Shown here: one piece after another, positions 26,510 to 34,116 of the stretch
Numbering within the stretch: position 1 is the stretch's first letter
How the letters are laid out: the number at the start of each line of letters is the position of its first letter
Source: CBDBDZ01 sp965204215
Lineage (GTDB): Bacteria; Pseudomonadota; Gammaproteobacteria; Pseudomonadales; GM7GCV1
Reading direction: 5' to 3'
Assembly (NCBI GenBank): GCA_965204215.1
Contig: CBDBDZ010000013.1
Coordinates: 744,001-808,000, forward strand
DNA: 64,000 nt
The notes under the pieces: generated by a model
Told to the model about the DNA's origin: nothing
Databases searched by the model: none
What the model saw: only the letters and a program-made list of their open reading frames with translations
Made by a program: the position numbers and the translations under genes

Positions 26510-27760
26510 ATGAGCAAAAAGCATTGCATCATTATTGGAGGTGGTCACGCAGGTAGCCAACTAGCTGTTGATTTGCGCAAGTTTGGTTGGGAAGGAAATA
26601 TCACGATTCTTTCAGATGAGAACAGTATCCCTTACCACAGGCCCCCTCTGTCGAAAGCCTTTCTGGCAGGGGAGAAGACCTTGGAACAAATTGCTATTCG
26701 CTCTGAATTAAAATATCAAAAGGAATCCATTGAAATGGTGCTGGGCAAGCGGGTAGTCAGTATTAATAATGACAACCAAAGTGTGACTTTAGATGATAAT
26801 AGCACCCTGGCATACACTCATTTAGCGTTAACTACAGGTGCGATCGTTCGGAAAATATACATTCCTGGCAATGACTTGCAAGGTGTGAATTATTTGCGAG
26901 ATATTCGCGACGTTGAAGCCATTAAACCACTGTGTCAATCAGGTAATAATGCGGTTATTGTAGGCGGTGGTTATATAGGTTTAGAGACAGCGGCAGTCAT
27001 GCGAAAAACAGGTATGAATGTGACCTTGCTTGAAGCCATGCCGCGCATATTACAAAGAGTAACAACTGAAGATATTTCCCGTTTTTATCACCGGGTTCAT
27101 ACTGAAGAAGGTGTGAACATTGTAGTGAATGCTCAAGTGGAAGCTTTTATAGGAGAAGACAGTGTTTGTGCGGTAAATTGTGCTGATGGTGCCAGTTATG
27201 CGGCGGATGTGGTTATTGTTGGTATCGGGGTTATCCCTGCGGTTGAATTGGCTCAGCAGTTGGAATTAGAGCTAACCGAAGGTCCTGTTAGCGCCATTGT
27301 TGTAGATGAATTTGCGCGAACTTCACAGCAAAATGTTGTGGCGGCAGGTGATTGCACATGGCACTACAATCCTGTTTACCAAAGATATATCAGATTAGAG
27401 TCTGTACAAAATGCCAACGACCAGGCCACCTGCGCTGCAAAAACACTTTGTGGTAAATCAGAAGCCTATTCAGAACTTCCCTGGTTTTGGTCAGACCAGT
27501 ATGATATGAAACTGCAAATTGCAGGGCTTTCTCAAGACTTTGACCGGGTTATTATTTATGGAGATATTGAAAATGGGCGCAGCTTTGCCGCTTTTTACAT
27601 TAAAAACGATACACTCATTGCAGTTGATGCAGTTAACCTGCCACAAGCTTTTATGTTTGGGAAACAGGCGCTAAGCCAGGCGTGGAAATTTGATATTACT
27701 GAATTAGAACAAAAGGATATTGACTTTAAAGCGCTAATGAAGCGCTACCAGGCTAAGTAA
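26510..27760 (+). CDS. NAD(P)H-dependent FAD oxidoreductase, ferredoxin/rubredoxin reductase type
   Basis: A 416-residue protein of the class that reduces ferredoxins or rubredoxins for oxygenases. The FAD fold is HCIIIGGGHAGSQLAVDLRK, the NAD fold AVIVGGGYIGLETAAVMRK, and a second FAD block ends VVAAGDCTWHYN. A C-terminal Reductase_C-like domain begins near LPWFWSDQYDMKLQIAGL. The start is at the second of two tandem 14-bp copies of ATGAGCAAAAAGTT/C. The first ATG (26496) opens only a five-codon peptide ending TGA, a small upstream ORF that could modulate translation. No ferredoxin gene is adjacent, so its partner must be elsewhere. Confidence 0.9.
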   Translation: MSKKHCIIIGGGHAGSQLAVDLRKFGWEGNITILSDENSIPYHRPPLSKAFLAGEKTLEQIAIRSELKYQKESIEMVLGKRVVSINNDNQSVTLDDNSTLAYTHLALTTGAIVRKIYIPGNDLQGVNYLRDIRDVEAIKPLCQSGNNAVIVGGGYIGLETAAVMRKTGMNVTLLEAMPRILQRVTTEDISRFYHRVHTEEGVNIVVNAQVEAFIGEDSVCAVNCADGASYAADVVIVGIGVIPAVELAQQLELELTEGPVSAIVVDEFARTSQQNVVAAGDCTWHYNPVYQRYIRLESVQNANDQATCAAKTLCGKSEAYSELPWFWSDQYDMKLQIAGLSQDFDRVIIYGDIENGRSFAAFYIKNDTLIAVDAVNLPQAFMFGKQALSQAWKFDITELEQKDIDFKALMKRYQAK

Positions 27761-27783
27761 TCTGAATAACTTGAGTACAGGCT

Positions 27784-28839
27784 TTGATAAAGAATATTAT
27801 ATTCGATTGGTCTGGTACACTTAGCGATGATGCGAAGTTAAGCCATCAAATTACTAACAAAGTATTGCAACATTTTGACGCTGAAGCCATTAGTTATGAT
27901 GAATATTTGCAACACTTTTGTATCCCTGTTGAAAATTTCTATCATCGTTACATAGATAACAGTATCAGCAGGCAAAGTATTGATGAAATCTATATGTTTT
28001 TATACGACCAAAGCGACCTGGCTGCATTGTTTGAAGGCGTGCAGTCAATGTTACTTACTTTACAACAACGTGGTTTTGGGCTGGCGGTACTATCAACAGT
28101 TGATAGTAATATATTGAGACAAGCCATTGACTATTATCAATTACCGTTTCAAAATCAGAGAATTTATGGCAACGCAGCAGATAAGCATGAATGGATTGCA
28201 AAGGTTTTAGCGGATGGCAACTTTAATGCTGATGAAACCTTGTTTGTAGGTGATACAGTACATGACATTGAAGTTGGGCAACAAGCTAATGTTATTACTG
28301 GAGCAGCTTGCTATGGTTACAGTGATGAGCATCAATTAAAACAATTAAAACCTGATTACAATTTTGCTTCCATTCAAGCTATGAATGAGCAATTGGATAA
28401 AGATTATTTATTTAATCAACACCCTCTAGTGCTATCGACGGTGGGCGGGATTATACAGGCACAAGACAGCAAAAAAATTCTTTTGGTTCAAACGCGAAAA
28501 TGGAGCAATAAATGGGGCACGCCAGGAGGCAAGGTTGACTATGGTGAAACCCTGGTACAAGCATTTATCCGCGAGGTGGAGGAAGAAACTGGTATTATTC
28601 TTGATAATGCACGCTGGGTACTTACGCAGGAAGCTATTAATCATCCCGAGTTTATCTATCCACAGCACCTTATTATGTTTAATTATTTTGCATTCATACC
28701 CAGCGAATGCGAATTAAATAATAATTATGAAAGTCAGGTTATTGGTTGGTTTTCAATAGAACAAGCGATGACAATGAAATTGAATCAGCCGACTCGGTAT
28801 CTGCTGGAATGCCCCAATCTTTTCAATGGTGACCAGTAA
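27784..28839 (+). CDS. HAD-like hydrolase fused to a Nudix hydrolase
   Basis: The 351-residue protein joins two domains. The N-terminal part (1-205) is a HAD-family fold with motif I FDWSGTLSDD, motif II VLSTVD and motif IV FVGDTVHDIEVG. The second Asp of the usual DxD pair is Ser (S10), as in some HAD groups, so general acid catalysis is altered. The C-terminal part (about 215-340) is a Nudix domain with a complete box GGKVDYGETLVQAFIREVEE followed by ETGI. Translation starts at TTG, the only fitting start before the HAD motif. It lies 24 bases after the reductase gene and is probably cotranscribed. The fusion suggests sequential breakdown of a nucleoside-diphosphate-linked compound, but the substrate is unknown. 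Confidence 0.87.
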   Translation: MIKNIIFDWSGTLSDDAKLSHQITNKVLQHFDAEAISYDEYLQHFCIPVENFYHRYIDNSISRQSIDEIYMFLYDQSDLAALFEGVQSMLLTLQQRGFGLAVLSTVDSNILRQAIDYYQLPFQNQRIYGNAADKHEWIAKVLADGNFNADETLFVGDTVHDIEVGQQANVITGAACYGYSDEHQLKQLKPDYNFASIQAMNEQLDKDYLFNQHPLVLSTVGGIIQAQDSKKILLVQTRKWSNKWGTPGGKVDYGETLVQAFIREVEEETGIILDNARWVLTQEAINHPEFIYPQHLIMFNYFAFIPSECELNNNYESQVIGWFSIEQAMTMKLNQPTRYLLECPNLFNGDQ

Positions 28840-28876
28840 AATACACAGGAGCGATATTTTATTGCCAGGCTAATAT
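28826..28876. repeat. Dispersed palindromic repeat, copy 1
   Basis: About 50 bases here match 60311-60361 at all but a handful of positions. The core is a stem TATTTTATTG with its complement around the spacer CAGGAGC; it is imperfect in this copy and perfect (12 bp) in the other. The left half overlaps the last codons of the HAD-Nudix gene. It resembles a REP-like palindromic unit or a transcript end structure. Confidence 0.7.
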
Positions 28877-28879
28877 AGT

Positions 28880-30166
28880 ATGTCAACTCAACAGATGTTA
28901 ACACCACGACAACGAATGAATACTATTTCGCAGCAAGGTCTCTGTGCTGGTTGCGGTATTTGTCAGTCGGTTGCAGGTGTGGATAAAATAAAAGTAATGA
29001 AAACAACCACAGGGTTTGAACGCCCTGTGGTTGTAGGAGAACTGGACGATGCAACAGTGGATAAAATTTACGATATTTGTCCAGGTACCAGAATAGAAGG
29101 CTTACCTGAGAGTGAGATAAGACCACAGACTAAAATAGACAATGTATGGGGTGCATGGCAGCGTATGGTGTTGGGTTGGGCAGGAAACGCAGAAGTACGT
29201 CATCGCGCTTCTACTGGAGGAGTTTTAACCGCTCTGGCTCAATTTTTATTAGAGGATAACCGTGTTGATTTTATTTTACACGCCAAAGCGTCAACCATTG
29301 AGCCCAGTTTTGGTGAACCGCATTTAAGCTTTAACAGTGCGCAGGTACTTGAAGGGACTGGTTCGCGCTATGGGCCTACAGCGCCACTGCTGCATATTGA
29401 TGATGTATTAGCGCGCAATCAATCATTTGCCTTTATTGGTAAACCCTGCGATATCGCAGCACTTCGCAACTATGCGCACTATGATGTGAGAGTAAACCAA
29501 TTAGTTAAATATTATTTAACACCTGTTTGTGGTGGCTTTATGCAACCTGCAACCATGAACGAGTTTTTGCGCGGTTACGATATACAGCCTGAACAAGTGA
29601 AGTCATTACGTTACAGGGGTTATGGTTGCCCAGGGTCTACCCGAATTGAAACTGCATCAGAAGTTAAAGAAATGCATTATTTAGACTTTTGGGGTGAAGA
29701 TGAATCTTCATGGCATTTACCATTTCGCTGCAAAATATGCCCTGACGGTATTGGTGAATCGGCTGACATTGTGGCCTCTGATACTTGGGTAGGAGGTTCC
29801 CCAAATCGAACAGACAGTGAAACAGACTTAGGCACTAATGGTATTGTGGTTCGCTCTGCCTGTGGAATGGAATTGTTACACGCCGCTGTTAAAGCTGGTG
29901 TAATTGAGTTAGGCAGAGAATTACACCCTGACGATATGAGTATTTATCAGCCCCACCAGATGCGCAAAAAGTATGCGGTTCAAGCACGTTATCAAGGTTT
30001 GGCAGAAGCAGGGCGCATTGTGCCGACAACCGAACGATTACGTTTGATAGCATTATCTGAAGAATTGCCAGCTGCAGTTAACGATATACAGCGCAGTGGC
30101 ACAATACAACGTATACAAAGCGGGAAAGCCACTGAACCTGAGCCAGAGGTGTTTGTACTGATGTGA
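28880..30166 (+). CDS. FrhB-family (coenzyme F420 hydrogenase/dehydrogenase beta subunit-like) flavo-iron-sulfur protein
   Basis: A 428-residue protein of the FrhB family. The N-terminal motif GLCAGCGICQSVAG is a ferredoxin-like Cys cluster. The middle has ASTGGVLTALAQFLL, typical of the family, and GKPCDIAALRNY. The C-terminal domain has CGGFMQPATM and the CKICPDGIGESADIVASDTW block. In archaea the family reduces F420; in Proteobacteria members transfer electrons via FAD and Fe-S to other acceptors, and nothing here indicates F420 synthesis. The stop codon coincides with the first base of the IS1111 element that follows, so the last residues may have been altered. The gene may once have adjoined the dimethylglycine dehydrogenase-like fragment at 32976. 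Confidence 0.85.
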   Translation: MSTQQMLTPRQRMNTISQQGLCAGCGICQSVAGVDKIKVMKTTTGFERPVVVGELDDATVDKIYDICPGTRIEGLPESEIRPQTKIDNVWGAWQRMVLGWAGNAEVRHRASTGGVLTALAQFLLEDNRVDFILHAKASTIEPSFGEPHLSFNSAQVLEGTGSRYGPTAPLLHIDDVLARNQSFAFIGKPCDIAALRNYAHYDVRVNQLVKYYLTPVCGGFMQPATMNEFLRGYDIQPEQVKSLRYRGYGCPGSTRIETASEVKEMHYLDFWGEDESSWHLPFRCKICPDGIGESADIVASDTWVGGSPNRTDSETDLGTNGIVVRSACGMELLHAAVKAGVIELGRELHPDDMSIYQPHQMRKKYAVQARYQGLAEAGRIVPTTERLRLIALSEELPAAVNDIQRSGTIQRIQSGKATEPEPEVFVLM

Positions 30167-30257
30167 TGGACGCCTCCTAATTGGCGTGAGCCAGAGCGGT
30201 ATCTAGGTACCCGAATCTGTGCTATAAAACACATTTTAAACTTCGGAGACATCCATC

Positions 30258-31295
30258 ATGAGCCATTGTACTCGCATCAGTATCGACCTTGCAAAAACCA
30301 TCTTTCAAGTTTGCGTATCTAATTATCCTCATCAAATAAAATCGAATAATAAATTGAAACGTAATCAATTACATGACTACATTAATAAATTTGAACCCTG
30401 TCTTGTTGTTATGGAAGCATGTTATAGTTCTCACTATTGGGGACGAGAATTTGAAACGATGGGGCATCAAGTAATGTTGATTCCACCGCAACATGTAAAG
30501 CCTTTTGTTCGCGGGAACAAAACTGACCATAATGATGCGATAGCTATTATGGAAGCGAGTTATCGACCTAATTTACGACCTGTATCAGTTAAAAAACTGT
30601 ATCAACAAGATTTACAGATACTCATTAACGCAAGAGAGCTAAAGGTCAGATATCGAACCGCACATATCAATCAACTACGAGGCTTTTTGAGTGAATATGG
30701 GATTATCATTGCACCCACAAAAATAGCTTTATTCAATGCGTTACCGCTATTACTAGAAGATGCTGCTAATGGATTAACCCACACAGCGAGGAATTTAATA
30801 CAGCATTATTGGAATGATATTAAGCAACTGAATGAATCAATTGAATCCTTAGAACAAGAGTTGAAGCAGCATGCATCAACACAGCCTAACTATAAACTCA
30901 TTCAAACTATCCCTGGGATTGGACCGATTATTGCAGCTAACTTTATTGCTAGTATTGATGTTCATTCATTTAAAAATGGGCGAGAACTTTCTGCATATCT
31001 TGGGTTGACACCAAGAACTTTTGCTAGTGGCAATCATTCATCACAAACGGGTATAAGCAAACGAGGTAACCGAATGTTAAGAACCTTATTAATTCATGGT
31101 TCACGAACAGTAATGCGGTGGTCTTCGGGTAAAGATGATGCGTTAAACCAATGGGTGTGCAGCCTTGAAAAACGAATTGGGAAACCGAAAACAATGGTAG
31201 CCCTTGCTAATAAACTTACTCGTATTATTTGGGCGGTATTAACAACCAAAAAAGCATTCAATTATCCACCATCACCATTGATGTATAGTAACTAA
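30258..31295 (+). CDS. IS1111-group (IS110 family) transposase/recombinase
   Basis: A 345-residue DEDD-type recombinase. The N-terminal RuvC-like domain shows the acidic residues in ISIDLAKTIFQV, VVMEACYSSHYW and KTDHNDAIAIMEA. The C-terminal transposase_20 domain carries IPGIGPIIAANFIASI and AYLGLTPRTFASG, with the conserved Ser in the segment SSQTGISKRGNRMLR. The reading frame is complete, so the element may be active. Related enzymes are guided by an RNA encoded in the element's non-coding part. Confidence 0.94.
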   Translation: MSHCTRISIDLAKTIFQVCVSNYPHQIKSNNKLKRNQLHDYINKFEPCLVVMEACYSSHYWGREFETMGHQVMLIPPQHVKPFVRGNKTDHNDAIAIMEASYRPNLRPVSVKKLYQQDLQILINARELKVRYRTAHINQLRGFLSEYGIIIAPTKIALFNALPLLLEDAANGLTHTARNLIQHYWNDIKQLNESIESLEQELKQHASTQPNYKLIQTIPGIGPIIAANFIASIDVHSFKNGRELSAYLGLTPRTFASGNHSSQTGISKRGNRMLRTLLIHGSRTVMRWSSGKDDALNQWVCSLEKRIGKPKTMVALANKLTRIIWAVLTTKKAFNYPPSPLMYSN

Positions 31296-31720
31296 GTCTA
31301 TAACCAATAATTATCTCATCTTAACGATTGCATAATATGATGAAAGTAAACGATTCCCTTCCTTATCAAAAACCTGTTGTATACCAAGGATTTTATATTC
31401 GATGTACTGATTGAGGATGATAAGGGGCGGATCTCATCAGGGGCAGGTAATCGATACCATCAACAGCCCGAATATATGGTTGCAATCGTGACTCTTCACC
31501 ATTAGTAACGTTAAGATACATTATAAAATAACATCTCTTCTTGGAATGAATTTATAAGCTAAATAAAAGGAAGGCGTTGCCTTCTACCTGTCCATACCAA
31601 TATATTTCCTATATTCACTGTGTTCCAGACACAGTGCAGGCATCCTGCCTTTATGGTCTATATTGATGAGTCCATATCAATAGCTAACATTTTTGCTGCT
31701 AATGGATTTTTAGTGCTTGT
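31296..31720 (+). ncRNA. Candidate guide (seek/bridge) RNA region of the IS1111 element
   Basis: The 425 bases between the transposase stop and the right inverted repeat contain no gene. They have several hairpins, for example GGAAGGCGTTGCCTTC and CACTGTG-TTCCAGA-CACAGTG, followed by GGCATCCTGCC. In IS1111-group elements the guide RNA is encoded between the recombinase gene and the right end, so this is where it should lie. Boundaries and target-binding loops cannot be fixed from one copy. Confidence 0.4.
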
Positions 31721-31806
31721 AATTTAGGAGGCGTCCATATATGGTATAGTTAAAACGGACACTTCGATGAAGGGTAAAATACTAATTTTTATCTCAGAGA
31801 TGTTAA

Positions 31807-32096
31807 ATGACAACCAAACAAAAACCGAAGCAATATAGTGACGAATTTAAAGAAGAAGCCATTGCGCTTATTACCGATCAAAACTAGAGCGTTAGTGAAG
31901 CAGCTAATAGCCTTGGTGTTCGTACTAATTTGCTGTATCGTTGGAAACAAGAACAAGCTGATAAGAAATCAGGACTTAGACTATCGAGTGAAGAACGTGC
32001 TGAACTTAACCAACTGCGTCGTGATATTAAAAAGCTAAAAATGGAAAAAGAAATATTAAAAAAGGCAAGTGCCTTCTTTGCGAGCGAAATGAAATA
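31807..32096 (+). pseudogene. IS3-family orfA with an in-frame stop
   Basis: Translation from 31807 gives MTTKQKPKQYSDEFKEEA, the start of an IS3 OrfA helix-turn-helix protein. An in-frame TAG interrupts it after ALITDQN. The frame continues with SVSEAANSLGVRTNLLYRWK and the leucine-zipper-like segment LRRDIKKLKMEKEILKKASA to a TAA at 32094-32096. Overall length (about 95 codons) is normal for the family. Confidence 0.9.
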
Positions 32097-32961
32097 AAAT
32101 ATGATTTCATTATTCGAGAGTCGGAGCATTATCCTGTGACAACACTTTGTCATGTAATGGCTGTTAGCAGCAGTAGTTATTATGCTTGGCGTAGAAGCCC
32201 TAGCAAAATTATTAGTGCTGAGACATTACATTTACATCGTCGTTGTAAGGCGTTGCATGCTGATTCTCGAGAAAGCTTAGGGTCTAGAGGGCTCTCTAAA
32301 GCGCTACGTGAAGAAGGCTTCAAAGTGGGTCGTGATAAAGCTAAACGATTGATGAAAACACTCAATCTTGTCTCAAAACAACGACAAGCTTATAAGGTGA
32401 CAACTGACAGTGGTCATAATCATGGCTATGCTAACAATCTGGTTGATCAACAATTTAACCCTAAACAGCCCAATCAAATTTGGGCAGGTGATATTACTTA
32501 TTGTCGAACACAAGAAGGCTGGCTTTATCTTGCTGTTGTTATTGATTTATATTCCCGTAAAGTCATTGGTTGGGCTGCTGATAAACGAATGAATCAAGCC
32601 TTAGTCATTCGAGCGATGATAATGGCTATTAACTTACGCCAACCAAACAACGGACTAATATTCCATAGTGACCGAGGTAGCCAATACGCCTGTAAGGCTT
32701 ATCAAAAACTATTAAAAAATCATTCAATAATACCTTCTATGAGTGGTAAAGGTAATTGTTACGACAATGCTGTCGTTGAGCGTTTTTTTTGGCAGCTTAA
32801 AATCTGAGTGGCTATATGGTAATCAATATGCTACTCGACTAATAATGGCGAATGATATTAACTTATACATCCGTTATTACAACCACAAACGATTACATTC
32901 TACTTTAGATTATAATTGTCCTGTGGCGTTTGAAAATTCCTTCATCAAAGTGTCCAATTAG
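32097..32961 (+). pseudogene. IS3-family orfB with a frameshift in an eight-T run
   Basis: The frame begins in the -1 phase relative to orfA (KYDFIIRESEHYPVTTLCHV). It encodes a DDE integrase with an HTH_21-like region (SRESLGSRGLSKALREEGF), Asp in IWAGDITYCRTQEGWLYL and Asp in LIFHSDRGSQYA, and approaches the final Glu at NAVVERFF. There a run of eight T near 32786-32793 shifts the frame. Seven T would read on as FFGSLKSEWLYGNQY to the stop at 32961. The catalytic Glu is upstream of the shift but the C-terminus is lost, so the element is probably inactive unless slippage occurs. Confidence 0.9.
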
Positions 32962-32975
32962 ACTTGACCAGTACA

Positions 32976-33251
32976 TTCTCAAATTGTACTGCTTGCATTG
33001 CAGGATAAAACGGTAGATTGCCTTATGGGAGAAGCCGTTTATTGTGATAATCAAGTGGTAGGAACGGTAACGTCTGCAGGCTATGGATACACAGTTGACC
33101 AACCGCTAGCCATAACCTTTATTCGATCAGACATTAATATCAACGCACAACACCAATATGAAGTTTCAGTGCTAGGCAAAAAGTTTCAGCTGTTGTTTGT
33201 CATCAAATACCTTATGATGAGAACAATGAAAAAATTAAATGTTGGGAATAA
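32976..33251 (+). pseudogene. C-terminal remnant of a second dimethylglycine dehydrogenase/GcvT-like gene
   Basis: The open frame begins exactly at the IS3 border and gives IVLLALQDKTVDCLMGEAVY, then VVGTVTSAGYGYTVDQPLA. This parallels the terminal barrel of the enzyme at 20143 (VVGRATSGGYGFRIDQSLA). A one-base frameshift after LGKKF is needed to recover VVCHQIPYDENNEKIKCWE and the stop, parallel to EESPYDPENK of the intact enzyme. About 90 residues remain; everything upstream was lost at the insertion site. It is not the missing end of any gene in this window. Confidence 0.82.
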
Positions 33252-33280
33252 AATAACAAAGACAAGTCAAACGATAATGT

Positions 33281-33367
33281 TGGTACCAGAGGCCGGACTC
33301 GAACCGGCACGCTTTTAAGGGCGCGGGATTTTGAATCCCGTGTGTCTACCAATTTCACCACTCTGGC
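33281..33367 (-). tRNA. tRNA-Leu (CAA anticodon)
   Basis: The lower strand folds as an 87-nt type II tRNA. The acceptor strand is GCCAGAG/CTCTGGT, the D-arm region GTGGTGAAATTGGTAGACAC is typical of leucine tRNAs, and the anticodon loop TTCAAAA gives CAA. A long variable arm (CGCCCTTAAAAGCG) and GGTTCGAGTCC T-loop follow. CCA is encoded at 33281-33283. Confidence 0.97.
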
Positions 33368-33480
33368 GCGTTTTGCAAGATGAAAGGTTACAGCGCGAAG
33401 TATAATTACAAGAGTGGCATTAATCAAATTTTGATTGTGCTTGATTAACCTTTAATAATAATTTTTAAAAGAGAGTTGCT

Positions 33481-33906
33481 GTGATTGAATCCTACCTTAT
33501 TTTACAACCCGTTGTAGCTTTATTACTACTAAATTGTGTAATGCTTATCTGGCTCTACGCAACAAGGTTGCCTGCCATGTTAAAGATGAATGCAAAACCC
33601 GACCCAGAAATACCGCCAGCTCAATTAGCGGCGATGTTGCCTGCCAGAGTACGCTGGAAAGCAGACAATTATAATCATTTGCTGGAACAGCCTGTCATGT
33701 TTTATGCAGTGGCACTAACACTTGCCATATTGGGCGCAGGAAATGATCTAAATTTGACGTTAGCATGGGCTTATGTTGTTCTCAGGATGGCTCATAGCAT
33801 AATTCAGTCTGTATGGAATAATATTATAGTGCGTTTTACAGTATTTGCCATTGCCTCCATTATTTTGATTGTCTTAATTCTACGCACAGCTTTATTGGTA
33901 TTGTAG
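33481..33906 (+). CDS. MAPEG-family membrane protein
   Basis: A 141-residue protein with four predicted membrane helices: YLILQPVVALLLLNCVMLIW at the N-terminus, then VMFYAVALTLAIL, LTLAWAYVVLRMAHSIIQSV and a last helix IASIILIVLILRTALLV. The loop RVRWKADNYNHLLEQPVMFY, with N-x-x-E-x-P, is the MAPEG signature. The family includes microsomal glutathione S-transferases and leukotriene synthases; bacterial members are mostly uncharacterised. It starts with GTG. A second, more divergent MAPEG gene is at 54431. Confidence 0.88.
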   Translation: MIESYLILQPVVALLLLNCVMLIWLYATRLPAMLKMNAKPDPEIPPAQLAAMLPARVRWKADNYNHLLEQPVMFYAVALTLAILGAGNDLNLTLAWAYVVLRMAHSIIQSVWNNIIVRFTVFAIASIILIVLILRTALLVL

Positions 33907-33944
33907 TGAGAAATCTGCACAATGATGGCGCTCTAAAAATAGGT

Positions 33945-34016
33945 CCAAAATGTTTACTTACTATCCCAAAGTTCGCATATTTTTGTCTTAGTTACAATTT
34001 CTAATGCGTAATTCGG
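33945..34016. mobile_element. Degenerate MITE-1 right-end relic
   Basis: The bases ending TTACAATTTCTAATGCGTAA match the right end of MITE-1 copy B with a few substitutions. Similarity decays leftward (ATTTTTGTCTTAGTTACA against ATTTCTGCCTTCGCTACA) and no left terminal repeat is recognisable. It is probably an old, decayed copy between the MAPEG gene and the oxidoreductase operon. Confidence 0.55.
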
Positions 34017-34116
34017 ATTGAATTTTGCAGGTTGTTTACTTATTTATCCGCGAAATGAATTTGGCTTTTTGCGCCATATAGTTTATTATGATGCAAACCA
34101 TAAATATGAATGATAA

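Larger units (their letters stand above)
30166..31738 (+). mobile_element. IS110-family element, IS1111 group
   Basis: The ends carry the inverted pair ATGGACGCCTCCTAATT (30166-30182) and AATTTAGGAGGCGTCCAT (31721-31738). Such subterminal inverted repeats are typical of the IS1111 subgroup rather than classical IS110. The element holds one transposase gene and a long non-coding 3' region of about 425 bases. No target duplication is seen, as expected for this family. It lies directly between the FrhB-like gene and an IS3 element. Confidence 0.88.
31742..32975 (+). mobile_element. IS3-family element, decayed
   Basis: The left end TGGTATAGTTAAAACGGACA and, inverted, the right end TGTACTGGTCAAGTCTAATT lead into a shared GGACACTT(C/T)GATGAAGG. 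The right end terminates in CA at 32975. It carries orfA and orfB in the usual arrangement, both damaged. The left end abuts the IS1111 element within a few bases. No matching target duplication was found, consistent with later rearrangement. Confidence 0.8.

Noticed and set aside
33212..33427. Lower-strand 71-residue frame over the tRNA
   Set aside because: It overlaps tRNA-Leu and its sequence is the familiar false translation of a tRNA gene.
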